From Streptomyces misionensis (GTDB taxonomy: Bacteria; Actinomycetota; Actinomycetes; Streptomycetales; Streptomycetaceae), in contig NZ_FNTD01000004.1 in NCBI RefSeq assembly GCF_900104815.1, positions 3,178,501 to 3,242,500 of the forward strand: a stretch of 64,000 nt of DNA. Reading direction: 5' to 3'. The position numbers and the translations under genes were made by a program. The notes under the pieces were generated by a model. It was not told the origin of the DNA. It worked only from the letters and a program-made list of their open reading frames with translations, and made no database searches. This document shows, piece by piece, positions 19,189-28,910 of this stretch. Numbering within the stretch: position 1 is the first letter of the stretch; each line of letters starts with the position of its first letter.

Positions 19189-19908
19189 TCAGTCGGTGCT
19201 GACCACCACCGTCCTGGCCGCCTTGTCGTGCAGGCCCTGCTTGTAGGGCCGGTCGAAGAAGCTCCAGCCGCCGCAGATCACGGTCCAGACGCAGGCGCAG
19301 CAGAAGGCGAACGGCAGCCACAGCACGAGGGCCCGCAGCAGTGCGGTCTGCATGCTGGGGGTGGCGCCGTCGGACAGGTTGGCCACCCGCATGCGCAGCC
19401 ACTTCTTGCCGAGCGTCTGACCGGTCCTGTGGGTCAGGAAGGTGTCGTAGGCGATGTAGAGGACGGCGGCGATGACGGACTGGCCGAGCGAGCGGGCGGC
19501 GTCGACGCGGTCGCCGTTCACCTCGTACTCGCGCACGTTGAACGCCCAGGTGAGCAGGTAGACGACGATCCCGACCAGGATCATGTCGATGATGCGGGCG
19601 AGCGTCCGCTTGGCGCTGTCGGCCAGCGGGGGCATCCCGGCGAGGGGGTCGGTGGGACGGCCGCCGGGGCCGGACGGACCGGCTCCGTAAGGGCCGCCGC
19701 CGTACGGGCCACCGCCGTAGGGGCCCTGCCCGTAGGGGCCGCCGGCGGGCGGGGGCTGGCTGCCGCCGTAGGGCGGGGGGTAGGGGCCGCCGCCGTCCGG
19801 CGGGCGGTCGTACGGCGAGCCGGGCCCCTGCTCCGACGGGGGCGGCTTCCTGAACGGGTCGTCCTCGGGTGGCGGCTCTCCGGAGCCGGGGGGCGGTGCG
19901 CTGCTCAT
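19189..19908 (-). CDS. RDD-family membrane protein with Pro/Gly-rich N-terminus
   Basis: In this 239-residue protein residues 1-~90 are low-complexity (GPYGGGPYGGGPYGAG-type repeats and poly-Pro). They are followed by an RDD domain beginning LARIIDMILVGIVVYLL. That domain has the second conserved segment LTHRTGQTLGKKWLRMRV and about three TM helices. RDD proteins are small membrane proteins of uncertain, possibly transport or Na+/H+-related, function. A second RDD gene on the same strand lies 133 bases upstream and the two are paralogues. The proline/tyrosine repeat region is probably cytoplasmic and disordered. Confidence 0.85.
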   Translation of the reverse strand: MSSAPPPGSGEPPPEDDPFRKPPPSEQGPGSPYDRPPDGGGPYPPPYGGSQPPPAGGPYGQGPYGGGPYGGGPYGAGPSGPGGRPTDPLAGMPPLADSAKRTLARIIDMILVGIVVYLLTWAFNVREYEVNGDRVDAARSLGQSVIAAVLYIAYDTFLTHRTGQTLGKKWLRMRVANLSDGATPSMQTALLRALVLWLPFAFCCACVWTVICGGWSFFDRPYKQGLHDKAARTVVVSTD

Positions 19909-20041
19909 GGCCCGAGTGGATCGCGAACGCCCCGGCTCCGCATCCGGCGGACGGCCGTACGGGGGACGGCCCTGTTCCCGGGGTCCGGCCCGGTACCGGC
20001 GCCGGTGCCGCGCCCGGCCGCGCCCCGGCCCCGCGCGCGGC

Positions 20042-21586
20042 TCAGCCCGCGACGAAGGTGTGGGCCGCCTTGTCGTGCCAGCACTGGTGCCAGGGCCGGT
20101 CGAACAGGCACCACAGCACGCCCACGATCCCGATGCCGAGCAGCCCGGGGATGCTGTAGACGAGCCAGCGGCGCAGCGCCGGGGCGAAGGTCGGCGGCTC
20201 GTGCGCCTCGATGTCCCGGACCTCCAGGCCGCACAGCCTCTTGCCGAGGGTGCGGCCCCACTTGACGGTGGGCAGCACCTCGTAGACCACGCCGGCCAGG
20301 AGCAGCACGGCGAGCACGACGGCGAGGCTGGTGCCGGTCGAGCCGTCGATCAGCCAGACGGTGACCTCGTGCCCGGACAGCCGGGCCGCGTCGATCTTCT
20401 CCCGGACGTGGTCGGCGGCCCGGACGCCGAGCGGCACGGCCGCGGCGGCGGTCACGGCGCCCACGACCACGCTGTCGATCAGCCGGGCCGCGAACCGCTT
20501 GCCCAGTCCGGCCGGGCGGGCGGCGGCCTGTCTGCGCGCCGCCGCCTGGAAGAGGTCCTCCACCGGCGGCTTCCACGGCGCCACGGGCTGCTCGTCGGCA
20601 CCGCCCGCCAGCTGGTGCACCTGCTGTGCCCAGGACCCCTGGCCGCCCGCCTGCTGCGGCAGCTGCGGGGGCACGGCGGCGGGACCGGACGGGGACGCGG
20701 GCGCGGGCTGCCGGGTCTGGGGCGGCTGGGGCTGCGGGGCTTGGGCCTGGGGGGCCTGGGCCTGAGGTGTCTGCCCGGCGCCGAAGCCGGGGCCTGGGGA
20801 CGGGGACGGCCCGGCGGGGGCGGGGGTGGGCGCGGCGACCGGGCCCTGGGTGCCGAAGCCGGGCGCGCCGCCCTGGCCCGGCGGCACCGGACGGATCGTC
20901 ATGGTGCCGCCGTCCGTGCGCGCGGCCGGTCCCGTGACGGGCCGCCGGAAGACGAAGGTGCCGGGGTCCGGGGCCTCGCTCCCGGCCGGCGGAATGGTCG
21001 CCGTGCCGTCGCCGCGGGCCGCCCGGCCCTCGGGCTGCGCGGGGCCGGGCGCCACGCGCGGATCGGCGCCCCGGGGACCGGCGGCACCGCCCTGCGCGGG
21101 CACGGACGGGCCGGCCGGAGTCTGCCGGGGAGCGGCGGCGGCGCCCTGCTGCCAGGGCTGCCGGGCCTGCCCGGGCACCCCGGCCCCACCCCACTGGGCC
21201 TGCCCCGCCTGCCCGGACCCGTCCGCCCGCTCCGCGTCCCGGCCGGGCGCTCCGTCGGCGGCGGCCGCCCCCGCGTCGCCCGCCGCCGGCCACCGGCCGG
21301 GTGTCCCCGGATCCGCCGCCGGCCGCGCGGAGTCCCCCGTGACCGCCGGTCCCGAGGCCGCCGGGCCACCGGGTTCCTCGTCGAAGAAGTGCGGGCCCGT
21401 CTCCTCCACGGCGGGGGTGACGCCGGGGGGCGGGCTGAGCGGTTCGCCGTCCTTGGGGGCGGGGCGGCTGGTGCCGGGCACCCAGGCGGTGCCGTTCCAG
21501 TACCGGACGTAGCCGGGGATGGACGGGTCCGGGTAGTAGCCCTCGCGGGGCCTGTCGTCACCTGGGGCCGGGGTTGGGGCGCTCAT
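20042..21586 (-). CDS. DUF2510 and RDD domain membrane protein
   Basis: The 514-residue protein has three parts. Residues ~14-40 carry a DUF2510 motif (REGYYPDPSIPGYVRYWNGTAWV), a small Trp-containing module common on actinobacterial membrane proteins. Residues ~45-345 are a long Pro/Ala/Gln-rich disordered region. The C-terminal ~150 residues are an RDD domain (GKRFAARLIDSVVVG, WGRTLGKRLCGLEV) with several TM helices. The start ATG 21586 (MSAPTPAPGDD) is chosen because the 21 residues upstream are unlike the family. It is paralogous to the following RDD gene. Function unknown. Confidence 0.85.
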   Translation of the reverse strand: MSAPTPAPGDDRPREGYYPDPSIPGYVRYWNGTAWVPGTSRPAPKDGEPLSPPPGVTPAVEETGPHFFDEEPGGPAASGPAVTGDSARPAADPGTPGRWPAAGDAGAAAADGAPGRDAERADGSGQAGQAQWGGAGVPGQARQPWQQGAAAAPRQTPAGPSVPAQGGAAGPRGADPRVAPGPAQPEGRAARGDGTATIPPAGSEAPDPGTFVFRRPVTGPAARTDGGTMTIRPVPPGQGGAPGFGTQGPVAAPTPAPAGPSPSPGPGFGAGQTPQAQAPQAQAPQPQPPQTRQPAPASPSGPAAVPPQLPQQAGGQGSWAQQVHQLAGGADEQPVAPWKPPVEDLFQAAARRQAAARPAGLGKRFAARLIDSVVVGAVTAAAAVPLGVRAADHVREKIDAARLSGHEVTVWLIDGSTGTSLAVVLAVLLLAGVVYEVLPTVKWGRTLGKRLCGLEVRDIEAHEPPTFAPALRRWLVYSIPGLLGIGIVGVLWCLFDRPWHQCWHDKAAHTFVAG

Positions 21587-21831
21587 GTCCGTCGTCCCGT
21601 ATCTGCTCGTGGGTGGGATGGGCGTCCCACATCTATCAGACGCGGGCACCGGCCACCGCCAGTCCCGCAGGACCCACTCCTTCCGGGCAACGCCGGGCGC
21701 GCCCGGTACGCCGGGCCGAAAAAAATTTCTCCGAACCCGCGTAATGCCCGCGCCGCCGCCCCCTCTCCCCTGGTACGGGCCCGCGCCCCGCGGTCCCGCG
21801 CACGTCCCCCGACAGAGAAGGAACGCAGGTC

Positions 21832-22245
21832 ATGCAGCACACGGTGGTGGAACGGGAACTCGAACTCAAGCTGATCCTGTCGCCCGAGCGGAGCATCCCG
21901 GTCCCGGCGCTGCTCGCCTACCGGTGCGACGATCCCTACGCCGTCCACATCGTCTTCCACATCAACTCCGAGCACCCGGTGCACTGGACGTTCGCCCGTG
22001 AACTGCTGGTGGAGGGCGTCTTCCGGCCGTGCGGGCACGGGGACGTGCGGGTGTGGCCGACGAAGGCGGACGGGCGCAGCGTCGTGCTGATGGCGCTGAG
22101 TTCGCCCGACGGGGACGCGCTGCTGGAGGCGCCGATCCCGCAGGTGTCGGCCTGGCTGGAGCGGACGCTGCGCGCGGTCCCGCCGGGGACGGAGGGCGGG
22201 CAGCTCGGCATCGACGACGCGCTCGACCAGCTGCTCGCCCGGTGA
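21832..22245 (+). CDS. ssgG: SsgA-like protein SsgG
   Basis: This 137-residue protein belongs to the SALP family found only in morphologically complex actinobacteria. The conserved blocks are ELELKLILSPERSIPVPALLAYRCDDPYAVHIVFHI, WTFARELLVEG and GDVRVWP. SALPs control septum siting and wall remodelling during sporulation, and SsgG in S. coelicolor affects septum localisation. Gene neighbourhood (GlcD-like oxidase convergent, RDD genes divergent) agrees with SCO2924. AAGGAA lies 10 bases before the ATG. There is a 245-base upstream region with no gene. Confidence 0.88.
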   Translation: MQHTVVERELELKLILSPERSIPVPALLAYRCDDPYAVHIVFHINSEHPVHWTFARELLVEGVFRPCGHGDVRVWPTKADGRSVVLMALSSPDGDALLEAPIPQVSAWLERTLRAVPPGTEGGQLGIDDALDQLLAR

Positions 22246-22277
22246 CCCGGTCCCCCGTCGCCGGGGGCCGGGCGGCG

Positions 22278-23687
22278 TCAGAAGAGCTTGCCGGGGTTGA
22301 GGATGCCGAGCGGGTCGAACACGGCCTTGACGCCCCGCTGCATCTCCACGCCGACGGACCCGATCTCGCGGGCCAGCCACTCCTTCTTCAGCACGCCGAC
22401 GCCGTGTTCGCCGGTGATGGTGCCGCCGAGTTCCAGGCCCAGGGCCATGATCTCGTCGAAGGACTCGCGGGCCCGCCGGGACTCGTCCTCGTCCTGGGCG
22501 TCGAAGCAGACGGTGGGGTGGGTGTTGCCGTCGCCCGCGTGCGCGCAGACGCCGATCGTCAGGCCGTACTTGGCGGCGATCCGGTCGATGCCCTCCAGCA
22601 TGGCGCCGAGCCTGGAGCGCGGGACGCACACGTCGTCGATCATCGTGGTGCCCTTGACCGCCTCCAGCGCGGGCAGCGAGAGCCGCCGGGCCTTGAGCAG
22701 CATCTCGGACTCGGCCGCGTCCTCGGCCGGGACCACCTGGGTGGCGCCGGCCGCCTCGCACAGGGCGCCGACGGCGGCGAGGTCGGTGGCCGGGTCGGGG
22801 GTGTCGAAGGCGGCGAGCAGCAGCGCCTCGGTGGTCTCCGGCAGGCCCATGCGGGCCATGGCGTTGACCGCCTTGACCGTCGTACGGTCCATCAGTTCGA
22901 GCAGGGAGGGCAGGTGGCCCCGCTCCATGATGTGGCAGACGGCCTCGCAGGCGGCCGCGGCGGAGGCGAACTCGGCGGCCATCACGAGCTGTCCGGGCGG
23001 CTTGGGCTTGAGGGCGAGGACCGCGCGGACGACGATGCCGAGGGAGCCCTCGGAGCCGACGAACAGGCGGGTGAGGTCGTAGCCGGCGACGCCCTTGGCG
23101 GTGCGGCGGCCGGTGGACATCAGGCGGCCGTCGGCGAGGACGACGTCCAGGCCGAGGACGTACTCGGCGGTCACCCCGTACTTCACACAGCACAGGCCGC
23201 CGGAGCCGGTGCCGATGTTGCCGCCGATGGTGCACATCTCCCAGCTGGAGGGGTCCGGCGGGTAGTACAGGCCGTGTTCCCCGACGGCTCGGGAGAGGAC
23301 CGCGTTGATCACGCCCGGTTCGACCACGGCGACCCGGTCGACGGGGTTGATCTCCAGGATGCGGTCCATCTTGACGAGGGACAGCACGATGCAGCCGTCC
23401 GAGGCGTTGGCGGCGCCGGACAGGCCGCTGCGGGCGCCCTGCGGGACGACGGGGACGCGCAGTTCGGTGGCGGTGCGCATGACGTGCTGCACCTGTTCCA
23501 CGGTGCGCGGCAGGACCACGACGGCCGGGGCCCCGGCGGGGCAGAAGCTGGCCATGTCGTGGGCGTAGGAGGCCGTGACGTCCGGGTCGGTCAGGACGGC
23601 CTCGGCGGGCAGGCCGGCCAGGAGCCGGTCGGTGAGGCTACCGGTTGCTGCGCCCGCTCCATCGCGGTGCGCTTCGATGCGGCTCAT
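22278..23687 (-). CDS. FAD-linked oxidase, GlcD/D-lactate dehydrogenase type
   Basis: This 469-residue flavoprotein of the VAO/FAD_binding_4 family has PRTVEQVQHVMRTATELRVPVVPQGARSGLSGAA for FAD pyrophosphate binding. The GNIGTGSGGLCCVKYGVT segment lines the flavin, and a C-terminal GlcD-type domain ends with GEHGVGVLKKEWL. Such enzymes oxidise glycolate or D-lactate and pass electrons to quinone or a partner subunit, but no GlcE/GlcF partner is adjacent. The start MSRIEAHRDG at 23687 avoids a non-family extension. It converges on ssgG and is divergent from the TPR gene. Confidence 0.85.
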   Translation of the reverse strand: MSRIEAHRDGAGAATGSLTDRLLAGLPAEAVLTDPDVTASYAHDMASFCPAGAPAVVVLPRTVEQVQHVMRTATELRVPVVPQGARSGLSGAANASDGCIVLSLVKMDRILEINPVDRVAVVEPGVINAVLSRAVGEHGLYYPPDPSSWEMCTIGGNIGTGSGGLCCVKYGVTAEYVLGLDVVLADGRLMSTGRRTAKGVAGYDLTRLFVGSEGSLGIVVRAVLALKPKPPGQLVMAAEFASAAAACEAVCHIMERGHLPSLLELMDRTTVKAVNAMARMGLPETTEALLLAAFDTPDPATDLAAVGALCEAAGATQVVPAEDAAESEMLLKARRLSLPALEAVKGTTMIDDVCVPRSRLGAMLEGIDRIAAKYGLTIGVCAHAGDGNTHPTVCFDAQDEDESRRARESFDEIMALGLELGGTITGEHGVGVLKKEWLAREIGSVGVEMQRGVKAVFDPLGILNPGKLF

Positions 23688-23785
23688 GATCACAGGTTCG
23701 CACTCACAGCCATCGGTGTGAACCCCGTCAGCCTCCTGCCTCACCCGGCGCGATCTTCTTGTCGTACTGACGCACAGTGAGCGCC

Positions 23786-25276
23786 ATGGACAACCGAGTG
23801 AGCGAGCCGGGTACGTCCCTGATGAGCGAGTCCTCCACGCCGCGCCGTTCCCGGCGACTGCTGCGGCGGGTGCTGGTGACCGCGCTGACCGGCGGGCTGG
23901 TCGCGGGCGCGGTGCTGGCGGTGTGGCCAGGACTGCGGTCCGGGGCCGCGAGTCCGCCCGCCGCGGGGCCGCGGGCCCACCGGGCGCCGGTGCGCGCCCC
24001 GGCGCAGGCGGCGCAGGCGCTGACCGCGGTGACCTCCGGGGTGCCGGCCGCGCTGCCCGCCCTGACCGCGCTCATCGGGCAGGAGGAGCAGCGGGTGCGG
24101 GCGCAGCCGCAGGACGCGAGGGCGTGGGCGGTGCTGGGCACGGCCTACGTCGAACGGGGCCGCCGTACGGCGCAGGCCGCGGACTTCCCGCGGGCGGAAC
24201 GGGCCTTGCAGACCTCGCTCCAGGTGGTGGACGAGGAGCAGAACCTCCAGGCGCTGGACGGGATGGCCACGCTGGCGCTGGCGCGCCGGGACTTCTCGGA
24301 GGCGAAACGATACGGCGAGCAGGCGCAGGAGCTGGCGCCGCAGCGGTGGAGCTCGTACGCGCCGCTGATCGAGGCGTACAACGGGCTCGGCGACTACGAA
24401 TCCGTCGGCACCGCCCTGGAGAAGCTGATGGCGCTGAAGCCCGCGCCGGCCGAACGGCCCGCCGTGATGGCACAGGCCGCGGCGGTCTACCGGAGCCGGG
24501 GCTGGCGCGAGGACGCGGTGGCCCAGCTGAGCGACGCGGCGGCCGCCGCCGGCTCCCCCGCCCAGCAGGCCGCCTACCTGTCCCAGCTCGGCCAACTGGC
24601 CTTCGAGCGGGGGGACGCGCAGGACGCGCTGCGCCACTACGACGAGGCCCTGCGGCTGGACGCGGACCAGCAGGCGGCACCGTCCGGGCGGGCGCGGGCG
24701 CTGGCGGCGCTGGGGCGGCCAGCCGAGGCGGTGACCGCGTACCGGGCGGCCCTGGACCGGCGGGCCGACCCGCGCGACGCCCTGGAGCTGGGCGAGCTGT
24801 ACGAGTCGCTGGGCCGGACCGCGGAGGCCCGGCGGAGTTACGACCAGGTGGCCGAGCTGGCGAAGCGGGAGACGGCGGGCGGGGTCGACGACGAGCTGGT
24901 GCTCGGGCGGTACGAGGCCGACCACGGGGACGCGTCGGACGCCGTGGAGCGGCTGCGCGCCGAGTACGACCGCCAGCCCGGGACCGAGGTGGCCGACGCG
25001 CTCGGCTGGGCGCTGCACCGGGTCGGCGAGGACGACGAGGCCCTGGAGTACGCCACGACCGCGACGGACGGCACGAAGGGCGGCGGCCTGCGCAGCGCGC
25101 TGTACTCCTACCACCGGGGGGCGATCGAGGCCGCGCTGGAGCTGGAGGGGCCCGCGCGCCGCAGCCTCCAGGAGGCCCTGCGCATCAACCCGTCCTTCTC
25201 GCCCCTGTGGGCCCCGCAGGCCAGGTCGGCGCTCGCGGCGCTGGGCGAACCGCAGGACGTGGAGGTGCCGGGCTGA
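23786..25276 (+). CDS. TPR-repeat protein with N-terminal membrane anchor
   Basis: The 496-residue protein has a TM anchor near residues 22-47 (RRVLVTALTGGLVAGAVLAVW). From about residue 90 it contains tetratricopeptide repeats, for example ARAWAVLGTAYVERGR, LGQLAFERGDAQDALRHYDEALRLD and ALELGELYESLGRTAEARRSYDQ. The repeat domain is predicted extracytoplasmic and probably a protein-interaction scaffold. ATG 23786 is used. GTG 23777 and ATG 23822 are alternatives, none with a strong ribosome-binding site. It is divergent from the FAD oxidase and converges on hppD across a strong terminator. Partner unknown. Confidence 0.8.
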   Translation: MDNRVSEPGTSLMSESSTPRRSRRLLRRVLVTALTGGLVAGAVLAVWPGLRSGAASPPAAGPRAHRAPVRAPAQAAQALTAVTSGVPAALPALTALIGQEEQRVRAQPQDARAWAVLGTAYVERGRRTAQAADFPRAERALQTSLQVVDEEQNLQALDGMATLALARRDFSEAKRYGEQAQELAPQRWSSYAPLIEAYNGLGDYESVGTALEKLMALKPAPAERPAVMAQAAAVYRSRGWREDAVAQLSDAAAAAGSPAQQAAYLSQLGQLAFERGDAQDALRHYDEALRLDADQQAAPSGRARALAALGRPAEAVTAYRAALDRRADPRDALELGELYESLGRTAEARRSYDQVAELAKRETAGGVDDELVLGRYEADHGDASDAVERLRAEYDRQPGTEVADALGWALHRVGEDDEALEYATTATDGTKGGGLRSALYSYHRGAIEAALELEGPARRSLQEALRINPSFSPLWAPQARSALAALGEPQDVEVPG

Positions 25277-25286
25277 GACAGGGGCG

Positions 25287-25315
25287 GGGGCCCGGCACGT
25301 GGGATGCCGGGCCCC
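25287..25315. terminator. Bidirectional terminator, TPR gene / hppD
   Basis: GGGGCCCGGCA (25287-25297) and TGCCGGGCCCC (25305-25315) form a perfect 11-bp stem with a 7-base loop. Confidence 0.88.
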
Positions 25316-25331
25316 GCTCACCGGGTGTGGC

Positions 25332-27076
<1,745 letters not shown>

Positions 27077-27121
27077 CGGGAGCGGTCCTGGCGGGAGTTG
27101 GCGACCGCGGGCCGCGCACCC

Positions 27122-27913
27122 CTAACAGCTCGGCACCGAGCCCGTGCCCTTCTCCAGGGAGACCAGGGAGTCGACCGCGCCCTTCAGCGTGGTCACCGGG
27201 ACCAGGCGCAGCCCCTTGGGCAGTTCGGCCTTCGCGTCGGCGCACTCGGCCTTCGGCACCAGGAAGACGGTGGCGCCGTCGCGCCGGGCGGCCTGCGTCT
27301 TCAGCGCCACGCCGCCGACCGCGCCGACCCGGCCGGCCTCGTCGATCGTGCCCGTACCGGCGACGGTGCGGCCGCCGGTCAGATCGCCGCCGTGGCCGTC
27401 GCCGTGCAGCTTGTCGATGATGCCCAGGGAGAACAGCAGGCCCGCGCTCGGGCCGCCCACGTCGGCCAGCTTCAGGGTGACCTTGACCTGGTCGGGGCTC
27501 AGATCGAGGTACTTCAGCGCCGCGCTGGTCGCCGCGTCCTGCGACTGCCGCATCTGCGCCGTGTTGTGCTGCTCGATCTCCTTGAGGGTGTCACCGGTCG
27601 GGTAGACCGCGTCGCGGGGCATCACCGCACGGTCGGTGCGGAACCAGTTGCCGATCACGTCGCCGAGCGATACCCGGGCGTCGGGGCCGGTCGCCACGAT
27701 GGTGACCATCCGCAGCTGACCACTCGGCCTGCGCGTCTGCGCGCCGTCCACCGTGATCACCGGGGTGCCCTTGTTCGCCCCGAGCACGTTCGCCGTCATC
27801 CCCGGCTGCGCCACGGAGAACGGCAGCGGCGCGAACACCGCCGTGGCGAACAGCGCGGCGACCGGGAGGGCGCACACGGCGAGGGCTTGGCGGCGCGTGA
27901 GACGTGAGAGCAC
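27122..27913 (-). CDS. Secreted or membrane-anchored Lon-like (S16) protease
   Basis: The 263-residue protein has one N-terminal TM/signal segment (QALAVCALPVAALFATAVFAP). The Lon proteolytic fold is evident in the C-terminal half. The nucleophile Ser lies in LADVGGPSAGLLFSLGIID and the Lys partner in GGVALKTQAARRDGA, with GRTVAGTGTIDEAGRVGAVGG between them, as in Lon. There is no ATPase domain. It resembles YlbL but lacks an obvious full PDZ domain, having only a short MVTIVATGPDARVSLGDVIG segment. It is likely an extracytoplasmic peptidase of unknown substrate. It converges on hpdA. Confidence 0.82.
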   Translation of the reverse strand: MLSRLTRRQALAVCALPVAALFATAVFAPLPFSVAQPGMTANVLGANKGTPVITVDGAQTRRPSGQLRMVTIVATGPDARVSLGDVIGNWFRTDRAVMPRDAVYPTGDTLKEIEQHNTAQMRQSQDAATSAALKYLDLSPDQVKVTLKLADVGGPSAGLLFSLGIIDKLHGDGHGGDLTGGRTVAGTGTIDEAGRVGAVGGVALKTQAARRDGATVFLVPKAECADAKAELPKGLRLVPVTTLKGAVDSLVSLEKGTGSVPSC

Positions 27914-27968
27914 GGGTTCAATTTACGTGACGTGCCGCGCCCGGCGGCGCGGGCGGCCGCCGGGGCGT

Positions 27969-28610
27969 TCAGCGCAGCGCCTCCGCCACCTCCCGCGCCG
28001 CGTCCACCACCCGGGGACCCACCCGTTCCGGCACGGAGTCCGCGAGCATGACGACGCCGACGCTGCCCTCCACCCCGGTCACCCCCACCAGCGGTGCCGC
28101 CGCACCGCACGCCCCCGTCTCCAGCTCCCCCCGGGTCAGGGTGCAGGAGGGCTCGGCGGAGGGGGCGCGGCGGGCCGCGAGGATGGCCCGGCCCGCGGCA
28201 CCGCGGTCGAGCGGATGCCGGAAGCCCGCGCGGTAGGCCACGTGGTAGTCGGTCCAGCTCGGCTCGACCACGGCCACGGCCAGCGCCTCCGTGCCGTCGA
28301 CCAGGGTCAGGTGCGCCGTGGCCCCTATGTCCTCGGCCAGCGAGCGCAGGGCGGGCAGCGCGGCCTCCCGCACCAGCGGGTGCACCTGCCGGCCGAGCCT
28401 CAGCACCCCGAGCCCGACCCGGGCGCGTCCGCCGAGGTCGCGCCGGACGAGGGCGTGCTGCTCCAGCGTGGCGAGCAACCGGTAGACCACGGTCCGGTTC
28501 ACGCCCAGTTTGTTGGACAGCTCGGTGACGGTCAGCCCGTGGTCGGTGTCGGCGAGCAGCTTGAGGACCCGCAGTCCCCGGTCGAGCGTCTGAGAGGTCT
28601 CCGCGGTCAC
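27969..28610 (-). CDS. IclR-family transcription regulator
   Basis: The 213-residue protein begins TLDRGLRVLKLLADTDHGLTVTELSNKLGVNRTVVYRLLATLEQHALVRR, a textbook IclR winged helix. The C-terminal effector domain includes LTLVDGTEALAVAVVEPSW and HPLDRGAAGRAILAA. It is somewhat shorter than the family mean (about 250) because the effector domain ends early. GTG 28610 is chosen because GGAG lies 8 bases upstream. It is followed after 55 bases by the Lon-like gene on the same strand, so read-through is possible. Target and ligand unknown. Confidence 0.88.
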   Translation of the reverse strand: MTAETSQTLDRGLRVLKLLADTDHGLTVTELSNKLGVNRTVVYRLLATLEQHALVRRDLGGRARVGLGVLRLGRQVHPLVREAALPALRSLAEDIGATAHLTLVDGTEALAVAVVEPSWTDYHVAYRAGFRHPLDRGAAGRAILAARRAPSAEPSCTLTRGELETGACGAAAPLVGVTGVEGSVGVVMLADSVPERVGPRVVDAAREVAEALR

Positions 28611-28910
28611 GACCCCCACTCCTTCGGCGGTGAGGTCGGCGGGCCCCCGAGCGGACGATGCGTCACCGAGTCCCGTCGGCGACGCGCTCCAGAGGCCGCC
28701 GATCGGCAGGACGGCCCGGCGGCTCCGGACCCTGTCGCTTTCACGGCTGCGCTCCGCGGCGGCGCTGCCACGGGGCGTATGCGTAGCGGGACAGTAGCGA
28801 AGGGGGTTCGCTGAGCGGAAGTCTTGGTCCAGAATCCGGTCAAGGACCCAGGCGGACTGAGGGTATTCGTCCGTATACGTACGGCAGCGTAAACCCGGCC
28901 CGCCCGGTCC
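28611..28910. other. IclR promoter region
   Basis: This 300-base gap downstream of the helicase and upstream of the IclR gene is AT-richer around 28860-28890. I see no gene or strong hairpin; a weak CCGTA/TACGG dyad at about 28870-28884 is the only symmetry. Confidence 0.5.
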
